Source: Pseudomonas sp. B21-056 (GTDB taxonomy: Bacteria; Pseudomonadota; Gammaproteobacteria; Pseudomonadales; Pseudomonadaceae). Taken from it: a stretch of 64,000 bases of DNA. The stretch's first letter is position 1. Each line of letters opens with the position of its first letter. Made by a program: the position numbers and the translations under genes. The notes below the pieces were generated by a model. That model saw nothing but the letters and a program-made list of their open reading frames with translations, made no database searches and had not been told where the DNA came from. Shown here piece after piece: positions 34,462-44,106 of the stretch. The stretch spans positions 4,712,001 through 4,776,000 of the forward strand of contig NZ_CP087203.1 in assembly GCF_026016325.1 (NCBI RefSeq). The letters are read 5' to 3'.

Positions 34462-36270
34462 GTGCGCCTCCTCTCTCGCATTTTCCTGCTGCTTCTCGTA
34501 CTGGTGTTGGTCGCCGTGGCCGTGGTGCTTTATTACGTCGCCAATCCCCGCCTGCCGTTCTACACCCCCGTCGAACAGGTGCACTACCTGGATCAATGGA
34601 GCGCCGCCGAGCGCCAGACGTATTACTTCACGCCCCAGGGGACGCAGGTCAAAGGCCTGCGCTACGACTGGTTCACGGCCCTCGAACTGCCGTTCTCGCA
34701 ACAGCGCTTCGCGTCGCCTGAATACCTGGCGCGCTTCGGCTTTCTGGTCGATCCGGCGCAGAAAGCCTCGCAAAACAACCCCGGCAACCTGCCGGTGGGT
34801 TTTGCGCGACACCAGAACCCGGGCAGCACCGAGCAATTCCTGGACATCACCTGCGCCGCCTGCCACACCGGCGAACTGCGCTTCAAGGGCCAGGCGATCA
34901 GGATCGACGGCGGCTCGGCGCAACACGTGCTGCCCTCCAGCGTGCCGACCTTGCGCGGTGGCAGCTTCGGACAGGCACTGGTCGCCAGCCTCGCCTCGAC
35001 CTACTACAACCCGTGGAAATTCGAACGTTTCGCCCGTCAGGTCCTGGGCCAGGACTACGACGATGCCCGCCACGACGCCTTGCGCAAAACCTTCAAGGAC
35101 TCCCTGGATACGTTCCTGCGGGTCGCCTGGAATGACACCCACCGTGGCCTCTACCCCACCGAAGAAGGCCCTGGCCGTACCGACGCGTTTGGCCGCATCG
35201 CCAATGCCAGTTTCGGCGACGCCATTTCGGCAGCGAACTACCGGGTCGCCGACGCCCCGGTGGATTACCCGCAGCTATGGGACATCTGGACCTTCGACTG
35301 GGTGCAATGGAACGGCTCGGCCCAACAGCCGATGGCCCGCAACGTCGGTGAAGCACTGGGGGTGGGTGCCACGCTGAATTTCTTCGATGCCCAGGGCAAA
35401 CCGTTGCAGGGCGATGCGCGCTATCCCTCCAGCGTGCGCGTGCGCGACCTGCACACGATCGAGGAAACCCTGCAACTGCTCAAACCCCCGGTGTGGCCGG
35501 AAGCCCTGCTGGGCTCGATCGATAAGCCCTTGGCCGCCAAGGGCCGGGCGCTGTTCACCGAAAACTGCGCCGGCTGCCATGTGCCCAACGTGGTCCAGGG
35601 CCCCGACAGACCAACCCAGCAACTGCACATGTTGCCGGTGAAGGTGATCGGCACCGACCCGGGCACGGCCAATAACATTGCCGACCACCGCTTCGACCTG
35701 ACCAGCCTGCAATGGGACCCGGCCGAACTGGCGAAACTGGACGTACAACTGCACCCGGCCCCGACGCAAGCGCTGGACCTGAGCCAGGTTTCGGTCGCCA
35801 AGGGCCTGGCCTACGTCACAGCGTTCGTCGAAAACCGCGCCTACCGCGACGCCGGCGTTACCCCGGTCGAGCGGCCGGCCATGGATGGCTTCGGCCTGCC
35901 CATTGGCGTGCGCGAATTGCGCGCCTACAAGGCGCGGCCACTGGCCGGTGTCTGGGCTACGCCGCCGTTCCTGCACAACGGCTCGGTGCCGACGATTTAC
36001 CAGTTGCTGTCCCCCCAGGACGAACGGGCGACCACCTTCTATAAAGGCAGCTTCGAATACGATCCCCGGCACCTGGGTTATCGCACCGAAGCCTTTACCA
36101 ACGGCTTTCTCTTCGACACCCGGATCACCGGCAACCACAACAGCGGCCATGAATTTCGCGCAGGCGAAAAGGGTAACGGCGTGATCGGTCGCCTGCTGCA
36201 ACCGCAGGAGCGCTGGGCGTTGCTGGAGTACCTCAAGGTGCTGGGCGGGCCGCTGGAGTCGCAACTGTGA
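34462..36270 (+). CDS. Membrane-anchored dihaem cytochrome c (peroxidase/RoxA-like)
   Basis: The 602-residue protein has an N-terminal transmembrane anchor (FLLLLVLVLVAVAVVLYYV) and two c-type haem motifs, CAACH near residue 131 and CAGCH near 370. Segments such as NPGNLPVGFARHQ and ATPPFLHNGSVPTIYQLL are typical of the dihaem peroxidase and RoxA-type family, whose members oxidise peroxides or cleave polyisoprenoids. The start is GTG at 34462, seven bases after AAGGA; a GTG at 34456 is too close. A catalase-family gene follows 31 bases later in the same direction, so they probably act together in the periplasm. Substrate unknown. Confidence 0.8.
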   Translation: MRLLSRIFLLLLVLVLVAVAVVLYYVANPRLPFYTPVEQVHYLDQWSAAERQTYYFTPQGTQVKGLRYDWFTALELPFSQQRFASPEYLARFGFLVDPAQKASQNNPGNLPVGFARHQNPGSTEQFLDITCAACHTGELRFKGQAIRIDGGSAQHVLPSSVPTLRGGSFGQALVASLASTYYNPWKFERFARQVLGQDYDDARHDALRKTFKDSLDTFLRVAWNDTHRGLYPTEEGPGRTDAFGRIANASFGDAISAANYRVADAPVDYPQLWDIWTFDWVQWNGSAQQPMARNVGEALGVGATLNFFDAQGKPLQGDARYPSSVRVRDLHTIEETLQLLKPPVWPEALLGSIDKPLAAKGRALFTENCAGCHVPNVVQGPDRPTQQLHMLPVKVIGTDPGTANNIADHRFDLTSLQWDPAELAKLDVQLHPAPTQALDLSQVSVAKGLAYVTAFVENRAYRDAGVTPVERPAMDGFGLPIGVRELRAYKARPLAGVWATPPFLHNGSVPTIYQLLSPQDERATTFYKGSFEYDPRHLGYRTEAFTNGFLFDTRITGNHNSGHEFRAGEKGNGVIGRLLQPQERWALLEYLKVLGGPLESQL

Positions 36271-36301
36271 TGATGAACTTCTCAGGCAAAAGGACTGACC
36301 C

Positions 36302-37438
36302 ATGCTGACCACGCTCTGGCTGCGCCTCGGTGCTTTTCTGGGCAAGACATTCCTGTGGCTGCTGGGCATCGGCTTGCTCGGCTGGGCACTCGCCACAGCG
36401 TGGTTCGCCTGGCAACACAGCGGACCGGTTTCGGACAAGGAACAGATGCCGCCCGGCGAAACCGCCATGACCCAGGAGATCATCCAGACCGCCATCCGCA
36501 TCGTCGACCAGCATCGCGAAGGCACGCGTTATCTGCGCGACGCCCATGCCAAGGCACACGGCTGCGTGATGGCTGAAGTCCAGGTACCGAGCGACCTGCC
36601 GGCGCCCCTGCGCCAGGGCGTGTTTGCCGAGCCGGGAAAGGTCTGGCAAGCGACGATGCGCCTGTCCAATGGCAACGCGTACCCGCAATTCGATAGCCTG
36701 CGGGATGCGCGAGGGATGGCTCTCAAGCTGCTGAACGTGCCGGGCAAGCAATTGCTGGGCGAGCGACAGGCACAGGCTGAACAGGATTTCGTGATGTTCA
36801 ATCACCCGAACTTCTTCGTCAGTGATGTCGCCGAGTACCGTCAGAATGTGGCCGCCCAGGCTGACGGAAAAAAAGTCATGGCGTTCTTTCCTGGACTGGA
36901 TCCGCGCAGTTGGCAGATCCGCCACCTGTTCATCGCCCTGGCAACCCTGTCACCGGCTCCCGCCAGTCCGACACAAACGACGTATTTTTCGGTATCGCCC
37001 TACAAGTTCGGCGAGGCCAACGCCAAGTTTCGCGTAGCGCCAGACCCGGACAGTTGCCCGAGCTATATCCTGCCGCCACAAAACCAGGCACTGCCGAACT
37101 TTCTGCGAAGTGCGTTGCATCAGCAGTTATCCACAGACCGGGTGCCGGCGTGTTTTGTCCTGCAGATCCAGCGTCAGGACCCAGGCAAATACATGCCGAT
37201 CGAAGACACCAGCATTGAATGGCGAGAAAGTGACGCGCCGTTCGAGACGGTGGCGCGAATCAAGGTACCGCCCCAGGACTTCGACACCCCCAAGCTGAAC
37301 CTGGCCTGCGACAACCAGTCGTTCAATCCCTGGTTCGGCATCGAGGCGCATCGCCCCATCGGCGGCATCAACCGTTTGCGTAAAGCGGTGTATGAGGCGG
37401 TCAGCGACTACCGTCACAGCCGCAACGCCGAGCAGTAG
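36302..37438 (+). CDS. Catalase-family haem protein, membrane anchored
   Basis: The 378-residue protein has an N-terminal anchor (TFLWLLGIGLLGWALATAWF) and a compact catalase-like fold: the distal His motif RDAHAKAHGC near residue 79, FNHPNFFVSD near residue 167 and the C-terminal block FNPWFGIEAHRPIGGINRLRKAVY. It is much shorter than true catalases and matches the small catalase-like group that includes SrpA and allene oxide synthase-like proteins. With the dihaem cytochrome upstream it may handle organic or lipid peroxides in the periplasm (inference). The start has AGGCAAAAGGAC upstream. Confidence 0.8.
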   Translation: MLTTLWLRLGAFLGKTFLWLLGIGLLGWALATAWFAWQHSGPVSDKEQMPPGETAMTQEIIQTAIRIVDQHREGTRYLRDAHAKAHGCVMAEVQVPSDLPAPLRQGVFAEPGKVWQATMRLSNGNAYPQFDSLRDARGMALKLLNVPGKQLLGERQAQAEQDFVMFNHPNFFVSDVAEYRQNVAAQADGKKVMAFFPGLDPRSWQIRHLFIALATLSPAPASPTQTTYFSVSPYKFGEANAKFRVAPDPDSCPSYILPPQNQALPNFLRSALHQQLSTDRVPACFVLQIQRQDPGKYMPIEDTSIEWRESDAPFETVARIKVPPQDFDTPKLNLACDNQSFNPWFGIEAHRPIGGINRLRKAVYEAVSDYRHSRNAEQ

Positions 37439-37485
37439 GTAAGGAGAGTAAGTCCTTCGGGCGAATGGGACCCAGGCTCACTTCC

Positions 37486-39414
37486 TCAGACCTTGAAATG
37501 GCTGACCATCATCTGCAACTGGTTACCCAATCGCGCCAGTTCGACACTCGATGCGGCCGTTTCGTCGCTGGCGGCAGCGGTCTGTTCGGAGACGTCGCGT
37601 ACGTTGACGATGCTGCGGCTGATCTCTTCGGCCACGGCACTTTGTTGCTCCGCGGCGGCAGCAATCTGCTGGTTCATCATCTGGATGCTTGAAACGGTGC
37701 GGGTGATATTTCCCAATGACACACCGGCCTTGCGCGTCAATTCAACGCTGCTATCGGTCAGGTTGCGGCTCTGGCTCATCAAGCTGGTGACCTGCCGCGT
37801 GCCATTTTGTAGACCGGCGACCAGCCCCTCGATTTCCTCGGTGGACTGTTGAGTACGCTGGGCCAAGCCGCGGACTTCGTCGGCGACCACGGCAAAACCA
37901 CGACCGGCCTCGCCGGCGCGGGCCGCTTCGATGGCAGCGTTAAGGGCCAGCAGGTTCGTCTGTTCCGCCACGGCCTTGATCACGTCCATAACGCTGCCGA
38001 TCTTGTTGCTTTCCTGCTGCAAGAGAACCATCGCCTCGGTAGAGCGCATAACTTGAGCAGCCAGGTGTTCGAACTGCGCGATGACCTCGGCAACCACCTG
38101 GTCACCTTCACGGGCCTGTCCGTCGGCGTCGGCGGCGGCACGTGAAGCCTGTTCGGCGTTGCGTGCGACTTCCTGCACGGTAGCAGTCATTTCGTGCATG
38201 GCAGTGGCGACCTGGTCGGTCTCGACTTTCTGGCTGTTGACTCCGGCGCTGGTCTGTTCGGTCACGGCCGATAGCTCCGCCGCTGCGCTAGATATCTGCG
38301 TGACGCCGTCACGAATACCGCCGATAAGGTTGCGCAGGGTCTCGCCCATGTGCTGAATGCCTTGTTGTAACATCCCCAACTCATCACGGCGGGTGACCAG
38401 CAGGTTCTGAGTGAGGTCGCCAGCCGCGATGCGGTCGACGACGCCGAGGACTTCGCGGATCGGACGGGTGATCTGGCGACTGATGATCCAGGCAGCCAGA
38501 ATACCCAGCAACAAAGCCACGCCGGCAGTACCGCTTAGTTGAACTTTAGCTTGGTCGGAGTCGTGATCACGCTTCACAACTTGCTCGGTCGAAACCTGTT
38601 TGCACAACTCAAACAGTTGAGTGATGTAGGTATCCAGTGCTTTTTGTGCCCGTTCAGCCGCCAACTGCGCATCGTGAAATTGGCCCACGGTGGAGCGATA
38701 ACCCAACAGAGCCTGACCGGCACGCTGTATGCCATCAGCTTGTTCAGGGGGCATCATGGCAGCTATCTGTTTGATATTATTTTGGGCCCGCTCGATGGCG
38801 TCCAAAGCAGGCTGTTCCAGTTCGGCTTTGCCGCTGGAAATGTAACCACGCAGTTCAAATCGGGCTTCCTGAATCAACAGGTTTTGATTGACGATTGAAT
38901 CCAGAAGCGCCTCTCTTTTTTCGGCATCTTCTTCAGGAAAAATACGCTTGTGAAGCTCATCGTCGACTTTGTTGATCTCACTCGCAACAGTTTCAGCGTA
39001 CCTGTCGAATACACTACGAGTGGCCTCGCGAGCCTCGATTGCCTGACTGAACTGGGTAAACGCCACGCGGGAGTTTTTCGCTAAACCTATCTCGTCATTG
39101 ATTGCTTGAAGATCACGAGGAAGCACATACAGGTTTTGGGCACGCTGCAAATACTGATCGAGCTTTTCCAGCACATTGACGACAGTCGTCGCATTGGCTG
39201 CAGTATAGTTAATCGTATAGGACAGCCGCGCTATGCGAAATTCCTTGGCAACATTCTCAATTTCGAGCATTAGAGCTTGCTTTTCGCTCCGCTGGATCAG
39301 AGCGTTTAAACCGAACCAACCGGTAAAGGCAATCATCAATGCCAGCAGCAAAACCAGGGTGAAACCCAGCGCGAGCTTTAAACCCACGCTGAGGTTACAG
39401 AATACCTTACTCAT
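37486..39414 (-). CDS. Methyl-accepting chemotaxis protein with HBM-type sensor domain
   Basis: The 642-residue receptor has a first membrane helix ([21 protein letters not shown]), a periplasmic helical region (about 35-285) of the helical-bimodular kind seen in McpS-type receptors, and a second helix near 290-310 ([15 protein letters not shown]). A HAMP domain and a signalling domain with the hairpin tip [19 protein letters not shown]...VADEVR follow. HBM receptors often sense organic acids such as TCA intermediates, but the ligand here is not known. It is convergent with the catalase gene. Confidence 0.9.
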   Translation of the reverse strand: MSKVFCNLSVGLKLALGFTLVLLLALMIAFTGWFGLNALIQRSEKQALMLEIENVAKEFRIARLSYTINYTAANATTVVNVLEKLDQYLQRAQNLYVLPRDLQAINDEIGLAKNSRVAFTQFSQAIEAREATRSVFDRYAETVASEINKVDDELHKRIFPEEDAEKREALLDSIVNQNLLIQEARFELRGYISSGKAELEQPALDAIERAQNNIKQIAAMMPPEQADGIQRAGQALLGYRSTVGQFHDAQLAAERAQKALDTYITQLFELCKQVSTEQVVKRDHDSDQAKVQLSGTAGVALLLGILAAWIISRQITRPIREVLGVVDRIAAGDLTQNLLVTRRDELGMLQQGIQHMGETLRNLIGGIRDGVTQISSAAAELSAVTEQTSAGVNSQKVETDQVATAMHEMTATVQEVARNAEQASRAAADADGQAREGDQVVAEVIAQFEHLAAQVMRSTEAMVLLQQESNKIGSVMDVIKAVAEQTNLLALNAAIEAARAGEAGRGFAVVADEVRGLAQRTQQSTEEIEGLVAGLQNGTRQVTSLMSQSRNLTDSSVELTRKAGVSLGNITRTVSSIQMMNQQIAAAAEQQSAVAEEISRSIVNVRDVSEQTAAASDETAASSVELARLGNQLQMMVSHFKV

Positions 39415-39736
39415 TAACTTCTCTCGCCAAGCAGTAATACCAGTGCAAACGTCTCTATAATCCTGACACCGGATGCTGATTAATCAAAAATCAAAAGCAA
39501 ACAGACTTGTTCTTTAAGCCGCACTTAAAAGTCCGTACTTAAACCGCCCACCTCATGGAACCTCGACCTGAAAGCCAACTCTTATGAACGCAAAAAAGAC
39601 TCTTTCCAAACCAACTATTCGTTTTTCAGGCGCCTTTGTGCTGAGCGGGTTGACTCAAGAAAAATAGTTTATGGCCAGGTAGGCTTGGGCGCTATCGGCC
39701 AAGGCTGACTTTATAGTAGGGATAGGACCACCCCGG
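39415..39736. other. Non-coding stretch upstream of the chemoreceptor gene
   Basis: It is AT-rich relative to the flanks and probably carries the receptor promoter. It shows two short CTTAAA-type repeats near 39522-39544 but no gene or terminator that I can support. Confidence 0.35.
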
Positions 39737-39897
39737 CTAACGCGCCCTTGTGCCGTGCGCTGCGTTTAGCCTTTTCTGGAGCACCGCCAGATGGCGCTGA
39801 ATCATGCGTGCGGCGCCGGCGAAGGTGCCGTTCTCGAACACCGCCAGCTATGCGGCAAGTTGGACGCGCACGGGTACCTCCGACGCGTCATCTACCC
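39737..39897 (-). pseudogene. Decayed C-terminal coding remnant
   Basis: On the minus strand, one frame reads EVPVRVQLAA, a TAG stop, then LAVFENGTFAGAARMIQRHLAVLQKRLNAAHGTRAR and a stop. The helical end (AARMIQRHLAVLQKRL) looks like the C-terminus of a ligand-binding regulator such as the FCD type, though this is weak. The in-frame stop and lack of a start suggest a broken gene directly after the PAS-GGDEF-EAL gene. Confidence 0.3.
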
Positions 39898-42801
39898 TCA
39901 CGTGATAGCCGTTGCCGTCAGCAGAACCTCAAAGGCCGCACGCGGCATGGGTTTGCCAAACAAGTAACCTTGCACCCGCCGGCAACTGTGCGTCATCAGG
40001 TAGTCCGCCTGCTCCTGCGTTTCCACCCCCTCCGCCACGACGTCTAGCTGCAACGCCGCTGAAATCGACAGCATGGCCTTCACCAATTCGCACTGGCGGC
40101 GTACATGCGGAACATCTTGTACGAACGATCTGTCGATTTTGATCTGCGCCACCGGGAAGCGGTGCAGATAACTCAACGCTGAATACCCGGTGCCAAAATC
40201 GTCGATCGAGATGGATACACCCATCTGATCCAATTCCGCCAACATTTGTGCCACTTCCAGGCTATCTTCCAAGAGCAGGCTCTCGGTGATCTCCAGCTCC
40301 AGCCATTCGGCCCTGCATCCGCTGTCGGCCAAGATGCGGCGCACCGATCCCACCAGATCGTTGCGCAAGAACTGTCGTGTCGATACGTTCACGGCCATCT
40401 TCAGCGGTACAGTCAACGTCGCTTCGCGCTCCAGGTTCCAGGCCGCCACGGCAGCACAGGCGTTAGCCAATACCCACTCGCCAATGTCGACGATCAATCC
40501 CGATTCCTCGGCAATCGGAATGAACCGGTCCGGCGGCACCATCCCATACCCCGGGCGGTTCCAGCGCAGCAAGGCTTCCGCGCCAACTACGCGCCCGCTG
40601 GGTAAATCGATCTGCGGCTGAAAATGCAAGGCCAGCTCACCTTTGCCACAGGCCTTGCGCAATGCGGACTCCAGCTCCATCCTTTCAGAGGATTGGGCAC
40701 TCAACTTTCCATGGTAGAACTGGAAATTGTTACGCCCCTCCTTCTTGGCGTGATACATCGCCATATCGGAATACCTGAGCAGCGCGTCCATCTCGACGCT
40801 ATCGTCGGGATACAGCGAGATGCCAATGCTGGACGATACGAACAGTTCACCGCCATCGATCATGAAGGGGGCGGCCAGCGCTTGTAATATCTTGCCGGCG
40901 ATCGTATTCAGGTCGCTTTTGTCGCGCACCGCCGTCAGCAGGATTCCGAACTCATCGCCACCCAGCCGTGCCACCGTGTCGGATGTGCGCACGGCGATTT
41001 TCAAGCGATTTGCCACCTCGCACAGCATGCGGTCGCCGGCCTCATGCCCCAGCGTATCGTTGACTTCCTTGAAGCGGTCCAGATCGAGAAGCATCAGCCC
41101 AAACCAGTTGCCATGCCGCTTGGCACAAGCGATCTCCTGTTGGATACGGTCGAACAGGAGGGCGCGATTCGGCAGTTTGGTCAAGTCATCGTAAAAGGCC
41201 TGGTACCGCACCTTCTTGCGGTATTGGTCAATTTCCGTGATGTCGCGTCCGACTGCCAGCACCTGAGTCACTTGGCCAGAATCATCGAACTCGGGACTCA
41301 CGCGGATATGGGAGCAGAATTCGTGACCTTCCGCCTGCCAGTGCAGTTCGAAATCGCGCGGTTCACCCTGCTCGAAGACTTCGAGTGTCTTGTCCATGTA
41401 CTCCTGCGCATGACTGCCGCCGGGAAACTCGACCGGCGTGGTGCCGAGGATCTGCGCCAAGTCCCCGCCCATGTCGGCTATCAACTTGCGGTTGGCATAC
41501 CTCCTTCGGCAGTCCTTGTCGTAGCGGGAGATACTGTCGGGCGAGTTTTCCGCGAGGGTGCGAAACTCCCGCTCTCGGGTGTGCAGCAGTGCCTCCAGGC
41601 GCTTGCGTTCAGTGATGTCGCGGGTCATGGCCATGATGTAGCCTTGGCCGCCGGACTCAAAATAGTTGGCAACAACTTCAACCGGAAAAATACGGCCATC
41701 CTTCGTCCGGTGGCGGGTTTCAAACGTCAGCGAACCGTTGGCCTGGACGTTGCGCCAATGTGCCGGCCAGATCGCCTGTTGATAGTCGGGGTCAATATCC
41801 GGGATGCTTAAACCCAGCAACTCCTCCCGGCTGTAGCCCAAGCCTTGGCACATGTGCGGATTGACATACGAGATTCTCGCCTCTTCGTCTATCAGATAAA
41901 CCGCTTCTTCGACATGATCGATGGCATAGTTCAACAAGCCCAGCTCTTCTTCGCGCTGCTTGCGTTCCGTAATGTCACGACCGATGCCGAGGATGCCGGC
42001 GATACTGCCATCGGCGCCATACACCGACACCTTTCGGGTTTCCAACAATATTCGCCGCCCATCCTCGGCAAGCGTCACCCACTCCTCATTGATACGGATG
42101 CTGCCGGCATCCATGGCCTCCCTATCCTTCTGGCGGAAGAAATCAGCTAATTCGGCATCAACGAAATCGTAATCGGTCTTGCCGACTATGTCGGCTTCCA
42201 GTGCCCCGAAGAAACGTTCGAATGCTGGATTGCAGGTCAAGTAAACACCCTCGGCATTTTTCAACCAGACGTAATCCGGGAGCGTCGTTATGACGCTGGA
42301 CAAACGGCTTCTGACTTCATCGAGCGAGTGTTCGCTCTGCTTGCGCTCGGTGACGTCAAACATGAAGCCGTGCCAGACAATGGCGCCGTCGTCTTCGGGC
42401 TGTGGCGTGGAACGCGCCTCGATCCAGCGCTCCGGCAGCCCCGGTCGGCAGACGCGGAACACGAGCGTCAACGTCGAGAGCGTTACTGCCGCTTCGGCCA
42501 GACCTGCCGCAATCCTGGGCCGGTCGTCGGGATGCACAAGCGCACGCAGGGACGCCATGTCGCCTTGCACGTCTTCAGGTTGCAGGCCGTACATGTCGAC
42601 AATGCCGTGACTGGCGAAGGGAAGACTGCAATGCCCTTCTGAGGAGCGGCGCAATGTATAGACGAAGCCCGGCACGTTGGCGATAAAACCCGCCATACAT
42701 CTTTCGGCATCGCTGGTGGCCGTGAGGTTGCTGGGTTGACCGCCCGTAAGGAAGGCTTTCCGTGCCCTGTACGGAAACGTCGGAGGGATCGGTTCTTTCA
42801 T
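39898..42801 (-). CDS. Four-PAS GGDEF-EAL cyclic-di-GMP protein
   Basis: The 967-residue protein has four successive PAS units, each ending in a DVTERKQ/DITERKQ-type motif (about residues 40-155, 160-285, 290-405 and 410-530). A GGDEF domain with an intact LGGDEF signature and an RTSD inhibition site five residues before it follows (about 540-695). Last is an EAL domain with EALLRW, DDFGTGYSAL and KIDRSFV (about 710-960). Both catalytic motifs look intact, so it may make and break c-di-GMP under control of the PAS sensors. No membrane segment is present. Its base use and place next to a remnant suggest an accessory insertion between the chemoreceptor and the tRNA genes. Confidence 0.92.
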   Translation of the reverse strand: MKEPIPPTFPYRARKAFLTGGQPSNLTATSDAERCMAGFIANVPGFVYTLRRSSEGHCSLPFASHGIVDMYGLQPEDVQGDMASLRALVHPDDRPRIAAGLAEAAVTLSTLTLVFRVCRPGLPERWIEARSTPQPEDDGAIVWHGFMFDVTERKQSEHSLDEVRSRLSSVITTLPDYVWLKNAEGVYLTCNPAFERFFGALEADIVGKTDYDFVDAELADFFRQKDREAMDAGSIRINEEWVTLAEDGRRILLETRKVSVYGADGSIAGILGIGRDITERKQREEELGLLNYAIDHVEEAVYLIDEEARISYVNPHMCQGLGYSREELLGLSIPDIDPDYQQAIWPAHWRNVQANGSLTFETRHRTKDGRIFPVEVVANYFESGGQGYIMAMTRDITERKRLEALLHTREREFRTLAENSPDSISRYDKDCRRRYANRKLIADMGGDLAQILGTTPVEFPGGSHAQEYMDKTLEVFEQGEPRDFELHWQAEGHEFCSHIRVSPEFDDSGQVTQVLAVGRDITEIDQYRKKVRYQAFYDDLTKLPNRALLFDRIQQEIACAKRHGNWFGLMLLDLDRFKEVNDTLGHEAGDRMLCEVANRLKIAVRTSDTVARLGGDEFGILLTAVRDKSDLNTIAGKILQALAAPFMIDGGELFVSSSIGISLYPDDSVEMDALLRYSDMAMYHAKKEGRNNFQFYHGKLSAQSSERMELESALRKACGKGELALHFQPQIDLPSGRVVGAEALLRWNRPGYGMVPPDRFIPIAEESGLIVDIGEWVLANACAAVAAWNLEREATLTVPLKMAVNVSTRQFLRNDLVGSVRRILADSGCRAEWLELEITESLLLEDSLEVAQMLAELDQMGVSISIDDFGTGYSALSYLHRFPVAQIKIDRSFVQDVPHVRRQCELVKAMLSISAALQLDVVAEGVETQEQADYLMTHSCRRVQGYLFGKPMPRAAFEVLLTATAIT

Positions 42802-43367
42802 GGTCGCGCGAGGATCTGCCTTTTTCCAACATGTGAGAGGTCAGGCCCGGCCTACATGAATCTCGGCGGCGGGTCGATTGTTACGCTCCATGTGGATTCT
42901 TCATCCGGTGGCGAACCTGCTGACAGATGTCGACACCAGTAGCCTGGCGTCGAAAAAACTGACAGCAAAATGCCATGGCCTAGGATGCAGGCCATGCGCT
43001 GATATCGGCCATCGGGTGATGCCGATTTATTTGTAGGTATATCGGCAATTCATGTAGGCATTACCCTGGTGTTCTGTAACGCAATTGGCCCGACTTGCCG
43101 ATCACGAAAGCACTACTGCTCGCTATCCAGGATTGAGAAGAACAGCGACAGGCTTGACCATCGGCGAGTGAATAGTCTTTGCTTGAGGGCTTGGTATGGC
43201 GACGGCGTATCGGGGAGTGGCTGGCTGATGCCCCATTGCCTGGAGCAACGAGAAACCTCTTGTGAAGAGGCGCACCAACAAACGATCCGGCATTCGCGAC
43301 GTACTGTTTAACGTACTGGAAAATGCTTGGCTGCTGGTGGATTGCGATGGAACGCGATAAACGAAAA
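42802..43367. other. Mostly non-coding stretch between the PAS-GGDEF-EAL gene and the tRNA genes
   Basis: No full gene can be supported. A possible 32-codon reading frame on the plus strand (GTG 43262 to TAA 43360, ending NVLENAWLLVDCDGTR) lies just before the hairpin at 43368, but it has no good ribosome binding site. Confidence 0.35.
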
Positions 43368-43387
43368 AAGCGGCCATAGGCCGCTTT
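43368..43387 (-). terminator. Terminator after the first tRNA-Asp
   Basis: On the minus strand, AAAGCGGCC-TA-TGGCCGCTTT is followed by further T residues, downstream of the tRNA-Asp gene ending at 43431. Confidence 0.8.
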
Positions 43388-43430
43388 TCCGTAGCTTCCA
43401 GGCGTTCAGTGGGCCTTGGGAAAGCAAATA

Positions 43431-43507
43431 TGGCGCAGCGGACGGGACTCGAACCCGCGACCCCCGGCGTGACAGGCCGGTATTCTAACCGACTGAACTA
43501 CCGCTGC
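43431..43507 (-). tRNA. tRNA-Asp (GTC), copy 1
   Basis: The 77-base gene has acceptor stem GCAGCGG/CCGCTGC, anticodon loop CTGTCAC (anticodon GTC), T-loop TTCGAGT and an encoded CCA. It follows a tRNA-Val gene with a 17-base spacer. Confidence 0.96.
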
Positions 43508-43524
43508 GCGTAACATTGAAAGCT

Positions 43525-43600
43525 TGGTGGGTGATGACGGGATCGAACCGCCGACATTCTGCTTGTAAGGCAGACGCTCTCCCGGCTGAGCTAATCACCC
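43525..43600 (-). tRNA. tRNA-Val (TAC), copy 1
   Basis: The 76-base gene has acceptor stem GGGTGAT/ATCACCC, anticodon loop CTTACAA (anticodon TAC), T-loop TTCGATC and an encoded CCA. Confidence 0.96.
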
Positions 43601-43710
43601 TGCACTTTCGATGCGGGGCGCATTCTCTCACAGTTTTTCGTAATGTGCTGATTTAATTAACAAAATCAGAAAAAAGTGATCGATGCGCACCGCAGGAATC
43701 GCAAGCAGCA

Positions 43711-43734
43711 AAAAGCCCGCATCAGCGGGCTTTT
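43711..43734 (-). terminator. Terminator after the second tRNA-Asp
   Basis: On the minus strand, AAAAGCCCGCTGATGCGGGC is followed by TTTTT; it separates the two tRNA pairs. Confidence 0.8.
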
Positions 43735-43774
43735 CGGTGGTCATCTGGCGTTCAGTGTTCCAGATAACCGAATA

Positions 43775-43851
43775 TGGCGCAGCGGACGGGACTCGAACCC
43801 GCGACCCCCGGCGTGACAGGCCGGTATTCTAACCGACTGAACTACCGCTGC
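43775..43851 (-). tRNA. tRNA-Asp (GTC), copy 2
   Basis: The 77-base sequence is identical to the copy at 43431-43507, with anticodon GTC and encoded CCA. It lies 19 bases after the second tRNA-Val gene. Confidence 0.96.
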
Positions 43852-43870
43852 GCGTAACACTTGGAACGAA

Positions 43871-43946
43871 TGGTGGGTGATGACGGGATCGAACCGCCGA
43901 CATTCTGCTTGTAAGGCAGACGCTCTCCCGGCTGAGCTAATCACCC
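43871..43946 (-). tRNA. tRNA-Val (TAC), copy 2
   Basis: The 76-base sequence is identical to the copy at 43525-43600. The pair Val-Asp is repeated with a period of about 345 bases, each pair with its own terminator. Confidence 0.96.
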
Positions 43947-44106
43947 TTCGCTTTCGGTGTGGCGCGCATTCTACGGAGCGTCCTCCACGCTGGCAAGCAC
44001 TTTTTAAATTAATTTCCTCAGGTCTTCCAAAGGCTTAGCGAAGGGTTGGCCTATGGCGCCGCGAAGAGAATAATGCGCTCCTTTGTATAAAGGAGAGACT
44101 CACCCC

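Noticed and set aside
37127..37136. A DnaA box (TTATCCACA) inside the catalase-like gene
   Set aside because: It is a single coding-sequence match without an inverted partner or the downstream tracts, so probably chance.
43741..43944. 67-codon reading frame on the minus strand
   Set aside because: It runs through the second tRNA-Asp and tRNA-Val genes and is a by-product of them.
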